The notes beneath the pieces were generated by a model. The model saw only the letters and a list, made by a program, of their open reading frames with translations, searched no databases and was not told the DNA's origin. Source: Deferribacter thermophilus (GTDB lineage Bacteria > Chrysiogenota > Deferribacteres > Deferribacterales > Deferribacteraceae). Taken from it: DNA of 64,000 nt. Positions within the stretch are counted from its first letter, which is position 1. Every line of letters starts with the position of its first letter. This document shows positions 32,972 to 42,093 of this stretch, in pieces. Position numbers and translations under genes: made by a program. Where the stretch lies: the NCBI RefSeq assembly GCF_049472675.1, contig NZ_JAPNXM010000004.1, positions 1-64,000 on the forward strand, written 5' to 3'.

Positions 32972-34342
32972 TTAACTTCCACCTAATGCTTTATATAAGA
33001 ATATTTGCTGCTTGAGATATTCTTTATTTAGATTGACAAGATTTATATATGTTTTTTCAAGGTGTTGTTTAGCCTCTATAACAGTTATGTAGTCAATGAG
33101 ACCGTTTTTATACTGTTTTTCTGCAATATAAAGAATCCTTTTGAAATTTTCAATTTGTGTTTTTTGAATTTTAATTTGTTTTTGTATAGATTCAAGTCTA
33201 ATAAATGCATCATGAATCTCTTTGAAAGCATTTTTTACTGTAAATATATAGTTTAAAAGAGCTTGTTTCTGTTTTGAGTTGGCAATTTTTACATTTGCTT
33301 TTATCCTTCCAAAATCGAAAATTGGTGCTGTAATACTACCACCTATATTCCAAAAGTTTGCTGAAGGCTGAAAAAGATTTGTTAAATCAGTACTTTGTAG
33401 CCCAAGTGCGCCGGTAAGAGAAATGTTTGGGAAATATGCTGCTTTTGCTACACCGATAGCAAAGTTTGCAGCCTTTAAGTTTTCTTCCGCCTGTATGATA
33501 TCAGGCCTTTTTTCAACAACATCTGAAGGGATAAATGGTGGCAAACTAATAGGCTCAGGCATCTTTTCACATACATTATAACTGCTACCAAAAATCTCAG
33601 AAGGGCTTTTACCAAGAAGTAGTGACAATACATTTTCAAGCAGCTTTCGGTTTTCCTTTAATACTTCAAGGGTAAGTTTTGAGCCGTCAAGATTAGCTTT
33701 TTCCTGTTGCACGGTAAGCTCGTTTATAAGACCGTATTTAAGTTGCTTTTGCCTGTAATTGTAGCTTTCCTCATATCTTTTTATGAGCTCATTTTCGATT
33801 TGCAGTTGTTTGTCAATAGCACAAAGCTCAAAGTAGGTAGTAGCTACATCTGAAATCAGCTTTATCCTTACAGCATCAGCATAGCTTTTCTGGGAAAGTA
33901 AAAGGGCAAGTTGAGCCTTTTTCTGATTTTTAAGTTTGCCAAAAAAATCTATTTCATAAGACACGCCACCTGAAATTGAAAAATTGTTTGTAGTATAGCT
34001 TTTTCCTGTTGCTGAAACTTCTTCGCTCACTTTAGTCCTTGATGCACTACCTGCGGCATAAGTGTTAGGGTAAAGATTTGCTTTTGCCAGATTAAAAGCT
34101 GCTGAGGCTTCATTTATCTTTTCAAAGGCAATAAGAAGATTATCGTTGTTCTTTAGAGCATAATCGATGAGTTTATTTAATCTTTCATCATTATATCTTT
34201 TCCACCACTGAGTAAAAGGTTCACTTTTATTGTCTGTTATTTCAGCTTTTGGCAGCTCAATATTAGGCCTTACATATTTTGGGGCAAATGAGCATGAAAC
34301 CAAAAGTAAGCCTATGGTTAATGAGATTACTATTTTTTTCAT
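32972..34342 (-). CDS. Outer membrane efflux lipoprotein (TolC/NodT family)
   Basis: Outer-membrane channel of a tripartite pump, 456 residues. A lipobox LVSC puts lipidated Cys17 at the mature N-terminus, followed by the FAPKYVRPNIELP segment typical of NodT/OprM-type factors. Two OEP repeats (about 60-240 and 265-450) form long helices, with ATTYFELCAIDKQL and EKRPDIIQAEENLKAAN as characteristic stretches. It is 3 bases downstream of the RND pump, the last gene of the TetR-controlled operon. Confidence 0.92.
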   Translation of the reverse strand: MKKIVISLTIGLLLVSCSFAPKYVRPNIELPKAEITDNKSEPFTQWWKRYNDERLNKLIDYALKNNDNLLIAFEKINEASAAFNLAKANLYPNTYAAGSASRTKVSEEVSATGKSYTTNNFSISGGVSYEIDFFGKLKNQKKAQLALLLSQKSYADAVRIKLISDVATTYFELCAIDKQLQIENELIKRYEESYNYRQKQLKYGLINELTVQQEKANLDGSKLTLEVLKENRKLLENVLSLLLGKSPSEIFGSSYNVCEKMPEPISLPPFIPSDVVEKRPDIIQAEENLKAANFAIGVAKAAYFPNISLTGALGLQSTDLTNLFQPSANFWNIGGSITAPIFDFGRIKANVKIANSKQKQALLNYIFTVKNAFKEIHDAFIRLESIQKQIKIQKTQIENFKRILYIAEKQYKNGLIDYITVIEAKQHLEKTYINLVNLNKEYLKQQIFLYKALGGS

Positions 34343-34345
34343 ACG

Positions 34346-37300
34346 CTACTTCCTTTTAAATATCATTTTTATTCTAATTACCATGTAGTAAAGCCAAGGG
34401 ATAAAAAATGTGCCAATGAATGTTGCTGCTACCATCCCCCACACTACTGTATGACCGATAATGTGTCTGCTGTTGGCACCGGCGCCACTGCTTAAAATGA
34501 GCGGTACAGTCCCTGCAATAAATGCAAATGATGTCATCACAATTGGTCTGAATCTGATTTTTGATGCCTCAACAACTGCATCTAAAAGATTCATCCCCAT
34601 CTTTTTGTATCTTTCTTCGGCAAACTCTACAATTAGAATAGCATTTTTAGCTGCAAGCCCGATAAGTGTAATAATACCTACCTGCAGATAGATATCATTT
34701 TCCAATCTAAAGAAAAATACACCAAGCAGTGCCCCAAATATAGCAAATGGAATAGATAGTATAATGGAAAGTGGTGCCATCCAACTTTCATAAAGGGCTA
34801 CCAATATTAAAAGCACAAATATTACTGAAAAAATATAAGCAGTACTGCCAGACTCTTTCACTCTAACTTCCTGAAAAGAAGTCCCTGCCCAGGCAGTAGT
34901 ATAGCCTTCAGGCAACACCTCTTTTGCAACTTCAAGGATAGCTTTCATAGCATCTCCAGAAGAAAACCCTGGCTTTGGGTCACCTAATATTTTTGCAGCT
35001 GGAAACATGTTAAATCTTTCCACTACTGATGCAGAAACTATTCTTTTTAACGATATGAGTGAGCTTAGAGGGACAAGTTTGCCAGTATTTGATCTCACAA
35101 AAATATTTCTGTAATCGTCAATATTATCTCTAAACTCTTCGCTTGCTTGAATATTAACGTGGTATGTCCTTCCAAAAAGGTTGTAGTCATTTACATACCC
35201 TTTTGCAAAAGTCAGTTGTATTGTAGAGTAAATGTCAGAAATAGAAACACCGAGTGCTTTTGCCTTTTCTCTGTCTACTTCTATCTTGTATTGAGGTACA
35301 TTAGTATTTAGCGTAGAACGTACCCCCATTAACTCTTTTCGCTGATTGGCTTTTGCAACAATTTCCTGAACATATTTATTTAATACCTGTATGTCAGCAC
35401 CTGTTCTATCCTGGATATAAAGCTCAAACCCACCTGTCATACTCATCCCCATTATCGGGGGAGGGTTTACTGTAAAGATTAAAGCTTCTTTGCTTGCGGA
35501 AAACTGTCGCATAAAATTTGCTGCAATTGCCATTGACGATTCACTTTTATTTTTCCTTTCGCTCCAATCTGTCAATTGGGAAAAAGTAATGGCTGCGTCT
35601 GTTTTGTATGAGAAAGATGATAAATCAAGCCCTACAATAGAGATTTCTTTTTTTACATATTTATTTGCCAAAAGCTGTTTCTCTACCTCATTGTTAATTA
35701 CATCGCTTGTCCTTTTTAAAGAAGAGCCAGGCATTAGATAAGTTAATGTAAATATTGAGCCTTTGTCTTCTATTGGAACAAGGCTTGTAGGAAGTATTTT
35801 GTATATTTTATAGGATGTAAAAATTACTATACCGAAGATAAGTACATTTAATATTGACATCTTAATTATTAGTTTTACACCTTTAGTAAATCCATTTGTA
35901 GCTTTTTGAAAAAATGCTTGAAATAGCCTGATAGGTAAAATCGGTTTTTTTTCTGTTTCCCTCAAAAACATTGCACAAAGTGCAGGGGTAAGTGTCAAAG
36001 CAACGACACCGCTTAATATCATTGATATTGATATTGTAATTGCAAATTGTTTAAACATTTCGCCGCTAAAACCCTTTATAAAAGATGCCGGGATAAATAC
36101 GGCTGAAAGGACGAGGACTATTGCAATAATCGGTGAGGTTATTTCTCCCATCGCTTTTATTGTAGCTTCCTTTCTGTCGAGACCTTCTTCTCTCATAACC
36201 CTTTCAACATTTTCAATAACGACAATTGCATCATCCACTACAAGCCCGATTGCAAGAATCAGACCGAAAAGAGTCAGAAGGTTTATGGAAAACCCAAGAG
36301 CATATAGCCCGGCAAATGTCCCGATTACGGAAACAGGGATTGCAAGCAGAGGAATAAATGTAGCTCTGAAACTACCAAGGAAAATGTAAATTACAAATAC
36401 TACCAATACTACAGCTATCAAAAGTGTCAAAATTACTTCATGTATGGATTCATTTATAAAAACCGTAGGATCGTAAGGCACATGAAATTTTATATCTGCT
36501 GGGAATGATTTTGACAGCTCTTCAATTTTCTGATTAACGGCTTTTGACACTTCCAGGGCATTTGCGCCTGGCGCAAGAAATATACCCATTGGAATAGCCG
36601 GCTGACCATTGAAGTATGCATTGACATAGTAATTTTCAGACTCAAGCTTTACTTCTGCAATATCTTTTAACCGTATGGAAGAGCCGTCGAGGTTGGCTTT
36701 TACGATTATATTTTCAAAATCTTTTATTGTTTTAAGTCTGCCTTCCCCTTTTACTGTGTAGCTAAATGATGATTCTTTGGATAAAGGCTCTTGAGATATA
36801 CCTCCTCCTGGATTTTCTTCATTTTGGGATGAAATTGCTTGATATACTTCTAATGGTGTCAGGTTATAAGATGCAAGTTTATCAGGTTTTATCCAAACCC
36901 TTACGGCATATTTTTTTTCACCAAATATTACCGCATCACCTACACCTTTAATCCTTTTTATGTCATCGAGTACATTTATTTGAATAAAGTTGCTTATTTC
37001 AATGTCACTTCTCTTTTCCCCTTCAGATACAAAGGCAAAAACCTTTAAAAGGTCAGGAGTTCTTTCCCTTACCTGTATACCCTGTCTTCTCACTGCTTCG
37101 GGCAAAAGATTGAGAGCTGTTTGTATTCTATTATTGATGTCGACTTTTGCAATTTCAGGGTCGGTGCCAATTTCGAAATATGCACTAATAGTCAAAATCC
37201 CGGAAGATGCTGTACTTGTCATATAAATTAAATCGTTTACACCATTTATTGCTTCTTCAAGGGGTGCTGCAACTGTTTTAGAAATGGTATCTGCATCAGC

Positions 37301-37456
37301 ACCTGGATAAAAAGCTGTAATATTTACCTGTGGTGGTGTTAGGGTAGGGTATTCTTTTACAGGTAGGTTTTTAAGCGCTATAAGTCCCAACAAGATTATT
37401 ATTATTGCAATAACAGTTGAAAACCTTGGTCTTTCTATAAAAAATTTAGAAAACAT
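34346..37456 (-). CDS. RND multidrug efflux pump, HAE-1 (AcrB-like)
   Basis: Inner-membrane proton-driven pump of 1036 residues. The N-terminal MFSKFFIERPRFSTVIAIII is typical. The TM4 Asp pair lies in GLVVDDAIVVIENVER, and the TM10 lysine in GLAAKNAILIVEFAEER. Two large periplasmic porter loops are present, as is the usual F-x-G-x-x-R-A-T-F-I-P-L motif. It exports hydrophobic or amphiphilic drugs and solvents; the actual substrates are unknown. This operon looks visibly less AT-rich than its surroundings, which could mean acquisition by transfer. Confidence 0.95.
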   Translation of the reverse strand: MFSKFFIERPRFSTVIAIIIILLGLIALKNLPVKEYPTLTPPQVNITAFYPGADADTISKTVAAPLEEAINGVNDLIYMTSTASSGILTISAYFEIGTDPEIAKVDINNRIQTALNLLPEAVRRQGIQVRERTPDLLKVFAFVSEGEKRSDIEISNFIQINVLDDIKRIKGVGDAVIFGEKKYAVRVWIKPDKLASYNLTPLEVYQAISSQNEENPGGGISQEPLSKESSFSYTVKGEGRLKTIKDFENIIVKANLDGSSIRLKDIAEVKLESENYYVNAYFNGQPAIPMGIFLAPGANALEVSKAVNQKIEELSKSFPADIKFHVPYDPTVFINESIHEVILTLLIAVVLVVFVIYIFLGSFRATFIPLLAIPVSVIGTFAGLYALGFSINLLTLFGLILAIGLVVDDAIVVIENVERVMREEGLDRKEATIKAMGEITSPIIAIVLVLSAVFIPASFIKGFSGEMFKQFAITISISMILSGVVALTLTPALCAMFLRETEKKPILPIRLFQAFFQKATNGFTKGVKLIIKMSILNVLIFGIVIFTSYKIYKILPTSLVPIEDKGSIFTLTYLMPGSSLKRTSDVINNEVEKQLLANKYVKKEISIVGLDLSSFSYKTDAAITFSQLTDWSERKNKSESSMAIAANFMRQFSASKEALIFTVNPPPIMGMSMTGGFELYIQDRTGADIQVLNKYVQEIVAKANQRKELMGVRSTLNTNVPQYKIEVDREKAKALGVSISDIYSTIQLTFAKGYVNDYNLFGRTYHVNIQASEEFRDNIDDYRNIFVRSNTGKLVPLSSLISLKRIVSASVVERFNMFPAAKILGDPKPGFSSGDAMKAILEVAKEVLPEGYTTAWAGTSFQEVRVKESGSTAYIFSVIFVLLILVALYESWMAPLSIILSIPFAIFGALLGVFFFRLENDIYLQVGIITLIGLAAKNAILIVEFAEERYKKMGMNLLDAVVEASKIRFRPIVMTSFAFIAGTVPLILSSGAGANSRHIIGHTVVWGMVAATFIGTFFIPWLYYMVIRIKMIFKRK

Positions 37457-37458
37457 AG

Positions 37459-38532
37459 TTAGTTAACCTCTTTTATTACTTTATCAATTTTGACCTTTGA
37501 TCCTGGTTTTATTTTGAAAAAATTGTTTATAATTACTTTATCTTTAGGTTTGAAAGGCCCTTGTACAAAATAAAAATCATCTTTACTTTCTACAATTTGA
37601 ATCGGTCTAACACCAACCAATTCATTTTCAACTACAAAGCAGATTGTTCCCAAAGGATTTTGCAAAACAGCTTTTTGTGGAATTTTTACGAGATTTTTAG
37701 AAGTTACACCTTTTAAGATAACTCTAACAAACATACCAGGAGTGAGTAACCCTTTTTCATTATCAATCAGGCCTCTTATTTTTACTGTAGAGGTAGCTTC
37801 ATCAACCTTAGAATCCACAAAAGTAATTTTGCCACTTAAATTGAACCCTGATAAGTTTAAATTAATCTTTGAAAAATCGTGGATACTTTCTTTAAGATTA
37901 AAAAAATCTTTATCAGGCAGCGAAAATTCCACATATACTTTTGTGCTATCAGTGATAGTAATTACAGGTGTTCCAGGAGTAACAAAATCACCGATATTTA
38001 CCATTTTAAGTCCAAGATACCCTTTTTCAGTTGCCAATATATTTGTATATTCAAGATTTATTTGAGCTTTTTTTAGTTGACTTTTAATTAGAGCAACATT
38101 TGCTTTAGCTTGCTCGAGGGCAAATTTCGCATTGTCATAATCTTGTTTGCTTACAACATTTTCCTGAAAAGATTTGCTTATTCTTTCAAAATCAGTTTTT
38201 GCTTTTTCAAGTTGGACATTTGCAACTTCAAGCTGTGATTTGATGATTTCTACATCACTTTTGTAAACTTCATCATCGATTTTAAAAAGTGGTGCTCCTT
38301 TTTCTACAAAATCCCCTTCTTTGAAAAATTGGTTTAAAATAGTGCCTGATACTTTTGCTACAACCGTTGCCACATTAAATGCTTTTATTTTTGCAGGGTA
38401 TGTAGCTTCAAATACATATGGCTGAAATCCGCTGATTTCAAAGACGTCCACGTGTGGAGCAGGCATCTCTTGAGCGTTTGCCGCTGCTAAAAAAATAAGT
38501 AAAAAACTTGTAACAAATAATTTTTTTAACAT
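37459..38532 (-). CDS. RND efflux periplasmic adaptor (membrane fusion protein)
   Basis: Adaptor that joins the RND pump to the outer-membrane channel, 357 residues. The Sec signal peptide is about 1-20 (ends ANA). Lipoyl half-motifs are present at AKVSGTILNQFFKEGDFVEKG and GYLGLKMVNIGDFVTPG. A coiled-coil hairpin lies between them (about 95-160), followed by the beta-barrel domain. No lipobox is present, unlike AcrA. It is separated from the pump gene by 2 bases and from tetR by 13. Confidence 0.92.
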   Translation of the reverse strand: MLKKLFVTSFLLIFLAAANAQEMPAPHVDVFEISGFQPYVFEATYPAKIKAFNVATVVAKVSGTILNQFFKEGDFVEKGAPLFKIDDEVYKSDVEIIKSQLEVANVQLEKAKTDFERISKSFQENVVSKQDYDNAKFALEQAKANVALIKSQLKKAQINLEYTNILATEKGYLGLKMVNIGDFVTPGTPVITITDSTKVYVEFSLPDKDFFNLKESIHDFSKINLNLSGFNLSGKITFVDSKVDEATSTVKIRGLIDNEKGLLTPGMFVRVILKGVTSKNLVKIPQKAVLQNPLGTICFVVENELVGVRPIQIVESKDDFYFVQGPFKPKDKVIINNFFKIKPGSKVKIDKVIKEVN

Positions 38533-38545
38533 ATATCCTCCAGTT

Positions 38546-39115
38546 TTATAAAATTCCTTTTAGAAAAAAATCTATTTTCTTTTCATAAACACTTCTCAAT
38601 GTATTTAAATCTAAACTTTCATTTTTAATTATTTCATTCTCAAGAAAATAACCAAAAATCATAAACCAAAACATTTTTGTGATTGTTTTTAGATCTTCTT
38701 CATCATATTTTGAAAGTTTTGACATTAAAAAATCGGTTAAAATTCTATCCATTTCATCAACTAAAGCATTATGACTTTCTCTAATCCTGTTAGGATATCT
38801 ATCAACCTCTGAGAAGAATATTTTTATTGCACCTTTTTTTGAGATTAGTGTTTTTGTATATTCCAAAGCGATTTCAATTAAAGCGTCTTTTAAGCTTAAT
38901 GAGCTTATTTTTGGAATTAAACTTTTTAAGTTAGGCAGGAATGATTTTGTCTGAATTACAGCATCAAAAATATTTTCCTTTGTTTTAAAATGTCTAAAAA
39001 CAGTGACTTCAGAAACATTTGCAAGCTGAGCTATCTCTTTGGTAGTAGTACCGAGATAACCTTTAGTAGAGAAAAGCTGAAATGCAGCATTAATAATTTT
39101 CTCTCTTGTACTCAT
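38546..39115 (-). CDS. TetR-family repressor of the RND operon
   Basis: A TetR/AcrR-type regulator of 189 residues. The HTH lies at about 1-50 (STREKIINAAFQLFSTKGYL, then TTKEIAQLANVSEVTVFRHF). The ligand-binding helical domain follows. The start is ATG 39115, since TGGAGG lies 6 bases upstream. The upstream TTG at 39127 falls in that site. As first gene of the operon it probably represses itself and the pump genes through the palindromes at 39133-39159. Confidence 0.93.
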   Translation of the reverse strand: MSTREKIINAAFQLFSTKGYLGTTTKEIAQLANVSEVTVFRHFKTKENIFDAVIQTKSFLPNLKSLIPKISSLSLKDALIEIALEYTKTLISKKGAIKIFFSEVDRYPNRIRESHNALVDEMDRILTDFLMSKLSKYDEEDLKTITKMFWFMIFGYFLENEIIKNESLDLNTLRSVYEKKIDFFLKGIL

Positions 39116-39132
39116 TATTGCCTCCAATGCAA

Positions 39133-39170
39133 GTAAGCGCTTACATAACCTATATGTAACCAGATGTCAA
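39133..39170 (-). promoter_or_regulatory. Promoter with two overlapping TetR-type operators
   Basis: On the minus strand TTGACA (39170-39165), a 17-base spacer and TATGTA (39147-39142) form a promoter. TTACATA-N5-TATGTAA (39141-39159) covers the spacer and -10. The perfect 12-base palindrome GTAAGCGCTTAC (39133-39144) covers the start point. The layout fits autorepression by the adjacent TetR protein. The rest of 39171-39355 shows nothing I can name. Confidence 0.7.
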
Positions 39171-39355
39171 CTGAAAAAAATAATTTTTAAAAAATGTAGC
39201 TGTATAAGTTTTTGTCGATAAATAATAATTTATTTATTTATGCTGCTTTATTATGACCACATAATCCGTTCTTTTAGAGGTTAGAAAAGCAATTTTGTGC
39301 ATTTAAGCGAATTTATTAAACATTTTAAATTTTGTTGTTCCATTCAGTTAAGGGA

Positions 39356-41317
39356 TTATTCTATTTGATAGACTTTTTTAAATTCGTCTATTTGTTTTCT
39401 ATTGCCAATAACAGCTAATATATCATCAGAAGAAAAGATAAAATCTTTATCTGGATTGGTGATCAGTTTCCCTTTTCTCATTATTCCGATTACTGATACT
39501 CCTGTTTTTTCTCTAATATTTAACTCTTTAATTGATTTCCCTATAAGTAGACTATTGCCAGGTATTTTCAGCCAAGTAAGGTCAAAAAGCTTTGATGCAA
39601 TCTGGATATTTTTCAATTCATTTAAATTGTTTTTATCTTCATAAAAGGATGAATATAAGTCTTTTCTTACTGTATCTGTAAATTTTTCAATCTCAGAAAT
39701 TGGAACATCGTAATGAATTAGTGCCTGTCTTGCAATTTCGAGACTTGCTTCAAACTCCGGTTGAACAGCTTCATAAATCCCAAGCTCATTCAAAAGTTTT
39801 AAATGTTCAATACTGCTGGCTCTTGCGACAATGTGAAGTGAGTTTGTTAAACTTTTTACTTTTTCGACAATAGTTTTACTTATTATAATATTTGGTATTG
39901 TGATAAGCATTAATTTTGCATTTTCAATTTTTGCAGCTTTTAATATTAATTCTTGAGATGCATCACCGTAAATAACTGGATAATTTTTACTTTTTGCATA
40001 TTCGTATTTTCTGTAGTCCATATCAATTAAAATAAAATTAATCCCAAATTTAGATAAAATTTCTGCAATATATATTCCAAGTCTACCTGCACCTGCTATA
40101 ATGACATGGTCAGAAATTTCCTTTTTTGGTATGCTAATGGTATATAGGGGTTCTTTTTTACTTACTTTTTTCCTCCATGCATAAAGTGGTGATGTTAAAT
40201 TTGATATAAAAGGTGTTAACACCATTGTAATAATTGCTGTATTTAAAACCAGGTAGTATAGTTCTTGTGATATTGAGTTTGTACTGATACCTGTACGCGC
40301 AATAACGAAAGAAAACTCTCCTACCTGAAAAAGTCCTAAGCCAAGAGCAAAGGGGATAACATTGTGATATTTAAATATAATTGCTAGAGTAGAAAATATT
40401 GTACCTTTTATAATTGAGATAAATAGGGAGGCTATTAAGATCATTTTCCAGTGCTTAATAAGAAAACTAGGGTCAAACAGCATACCTACAGAAACAAAAA
40501 AAAGTAAAACAAATAGATCTCGCAAAGGTGTTACATCATTTAATGCCTGATGTCCAAAATCAGACTCACTCAATACTATTCCTGCTACAAATGCTCCAAA
40601 AGCATAAGAAAGCCCAAAAAGATATGATATATATCCTATTCCAAGCCCCATGGCTGTTATAGATAGTAAAAAAAGTTCTCTTGAGTTCCAGCTTACGACA
40701 TATTTTATAATTTTAGGGATAATCTTTGTCCCAAGAAAAAACATTGCTACCAAAAAAACTATAGCTTTTACGCTTGCAAAACCTAAAATACTTAGGATAT
40801 TTTGAGGATTACTAAGTTGAGGTAAGATTATTAGGATCGGAATTACAGTAAGATCCTGTACTATGAGCATTCCAATCATTACTCTGCTTGAGAGTGTCCC
40901 AAGTCTTTCTTGTCTCATCAATGTTTTTAGTACAACCATTGTACTAGAAACAGAAACTGTTGCTCCAAACCAGATAGAATTTATTTTATCAAATCCTAAT
41001 AAGCGTCCCAATAAATAACCAAAAAAAGTGGTGAGAATAATTTGAATAGGGGTACCTATCAAAGCTATATTTTTGACAGGCTTTAATTCTTTTAAAGAAA
41101 ATTCAATCCCAAGTGTAAAAAGTAATAATGCTACACCAATTTCTGCAAGGAGCTCTATATTGTGAGTATCAGTAATTGTTAGCCATGTTGTTGACGGACC
41201 AACTATAATCCCTGCAAGGATATATCCAAGGATAAGCGGTTGTCTGAGTTGTTGAGCTACTATTCCGCCAATTAATCCTGCAATAAGAATGATAGATATA
41301 TCGGTTACTATGCCCAA
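39356..41317 (-). CDS. Kef-type monovalent cation:proton antiporter (CPA2)
   Basis: CPA2 antiporter of 653 residues. About 12 membrane helices (1-385) include GIEFSLKELK and the GAFVAGIVLSES segment. A TrkA-N/RCK nucleotide-binding domain follows (about 405-520, starting VIIAGAGRLGIYIAEIL), then a TrkA-C domain (about 565-650). Members exchange K+ or Na+ for H+ and are gated by NAD(H) or glutathione adducts. No accessory KefF/G gene is adjacent. It is a lone gene on the minus strand, upstream of tRNA-Leu in reading order. Confidence 0.9.
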   Translation of the reverse strand: MGIVTDISIILIAGLIGGIVAQQLRQPLILGYILAGIIVGPSTTWLTITDTHNIELLAEIGVALLLFTLGIEFSLKELKPVKNIALIGTPIQIILTTFFGYLLGRLLGFDKINSIWFGATVSVSSTMVVLKTLMRQERLGTLSSRVMIGMLIVQDLTVIPILIILPQLSNPQNILSILGFASVKAIVFLVAMFFLGTKIIPKIIKYVVSWNSRELFLLSITAMGLGIGYISYLFGLSYAFGAFVAGIVLSESDFGHQALNDVTPLRDLFVLLFFVSVGMLFDPSFLIKHWKMILIASLFISIIKGTIFSTLAIIFKYHNVIPFALGLGLFQVGEFSFVIARTGISTNSISQELYYLVLNTAIITMVLTPFISNLTSPLYAWRKKVSKKEPLYTISIPKKEISDHVIIAGAGRLGIYIAEILSKFGINFILIDMDYRKYEYAKSKNYPVIYGDASQELILKAAKIENAKLMLITIPNIIISKTIVEKVKSLTNSLHIVARASSIEHLKLLNELGIYEAVQPEFEASLEIARQALIHYDVPISEIEKFTDTVRKDLYSSFYEDKNNLNELKNIQIASKLFDLTWLKIPGNSLLIGKSIKELNIREKTGVSVIGIMRKGKLITNPDKDFIFSSDDILAVIGNRKQIDEFKKVYQIE

Positions 41318-41412
41318 TTAGTTCTCTCCAGATCTTAAATAATTATTATTCTATCAAATTATTTTTGGAAATTCTATAAAGAATACTTTTTATGATGGAT
41401 AAATTTTAAAGA

Positions 41413-41498
41413 ATGCCGGAGGCGGGACTCGAACCCGCAGAGCCATTTCTGGCCACAGGATCCTTAGTCCTGCGTGTCTACCAGTTCCACCACCCCGG
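41413..41498 (-). tRNA. tRNA-Leu (anticodon reads AAG)
   Basis: The minus strand folds into a class II tRNA: acceptor GCCGGGG with CTCCGGC (one G-T pair), discriminator A. The D arm is GTG...CAC. Anticodon stem CAGGA/TCCTG encloses loop CTAAGGA, a long variable arm has stem GGCCA/TGGCT, and the T arm is GCGGG-TTCGAGT-CCCGC. CCA is not encoded. The anticodon, loop positions 3-5, is AAG for CTN leucine codons. The more usual bacterial form is GAG or TAG, so the wobble A is unexpected. Confidence 0.93.
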
Positions 41499-41513
41499 CG
41501 TTAGACTGAGACC

Positions 41514-41543
41514 GCTTATATTATTTTTAACATTTTTTGTCAA
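41514..41543 (-). promoter_or_regulatory. Promoter of tRNA-Leu
   Basis: On the minus strand TTGACA (41543-41538), 18 bases, then TATAAG (41519-41514), ending 15 bases before the tRNA 5' end at 41498. Confidence 0.65.
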
Positions 41544-41544
41544 G

Positions 41545-42093
41545 TTATTTTATTAAAGCCTGAACTTCTTTAAATTCTTTAGCATCAGACCTTTCGAGCA
41601 ATTGGAACAGTACTGTTTCTACCACCGTGATTTTAGCTCCAGCATCTCTCATATACTCTAAACCAAACTTCCAGTTGTCTTTAAATCTCGAGCAAACTGC
41701 ATCAGCAACCGTAAAGACATTGTATCCATTTTCCAATAAATCGATTGCTGTTTGCAATACACAAATATGTGCTTCCATACCTGTTAAAATAACACTTTTT
41801 CTACCAATGGATTTTAATTTTTCTAAAAATGATTGTTCTTTACAGCAAGAAAAGGTTAATTTTTCTACATGTTCATCAGTCAAAAGTTCTTTTAGTTCGT
41901 CAACAGTTTCACCTAAACCTTTGGTATATTGCTGGGTGTAAATTACTGGAATATTTAATATCTTAGCAGCTTTAATTAATATTTGATTATTTTTTAAAAT
42001 TTTTTCATAAACTTTTTCTGGCATAATTTTTACCAATTTTTTTTGAATGTCTACCACTACTAAAACAGCGTCATCTCTTTTTAAGCTATACAT
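41545..42093 (-). CDS. Isochorismatase-family cysteine hydrolase
   Basis: A 182-residue cysteine hydrolase of the isochorismatase/nicotinamidase superfamily. The catalytic triad candidates are Asp15 in VVVDIQKKL, Lys78 in VEKLTFSCC and Cys111 in GMEAHICVLQ. The GMEAH-C motif and the short length fit the YcaC-like group of unknown substrate rather than true isochorismatases. It overlaps the end of acnA by 8 bases and is likely co-transcribed with it. Confidence 0.88.
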   Translation of the reverse strand: MYSLKRDDAVLVVVDIQKKLVKIMPEKVYEKILKNNQILIKAAKILNIPVIYTQQYTKGLGETVDELKELLTDEHVEKLTFSCCKEQSFLEKLKSIGRKSVILTGMEAHICVLQTAIDLLENGYNVFTVADAVCSRFKDNWKFGLEYMRDAGAKITVVETVLFQLLERSDAKEFKEVQALIK

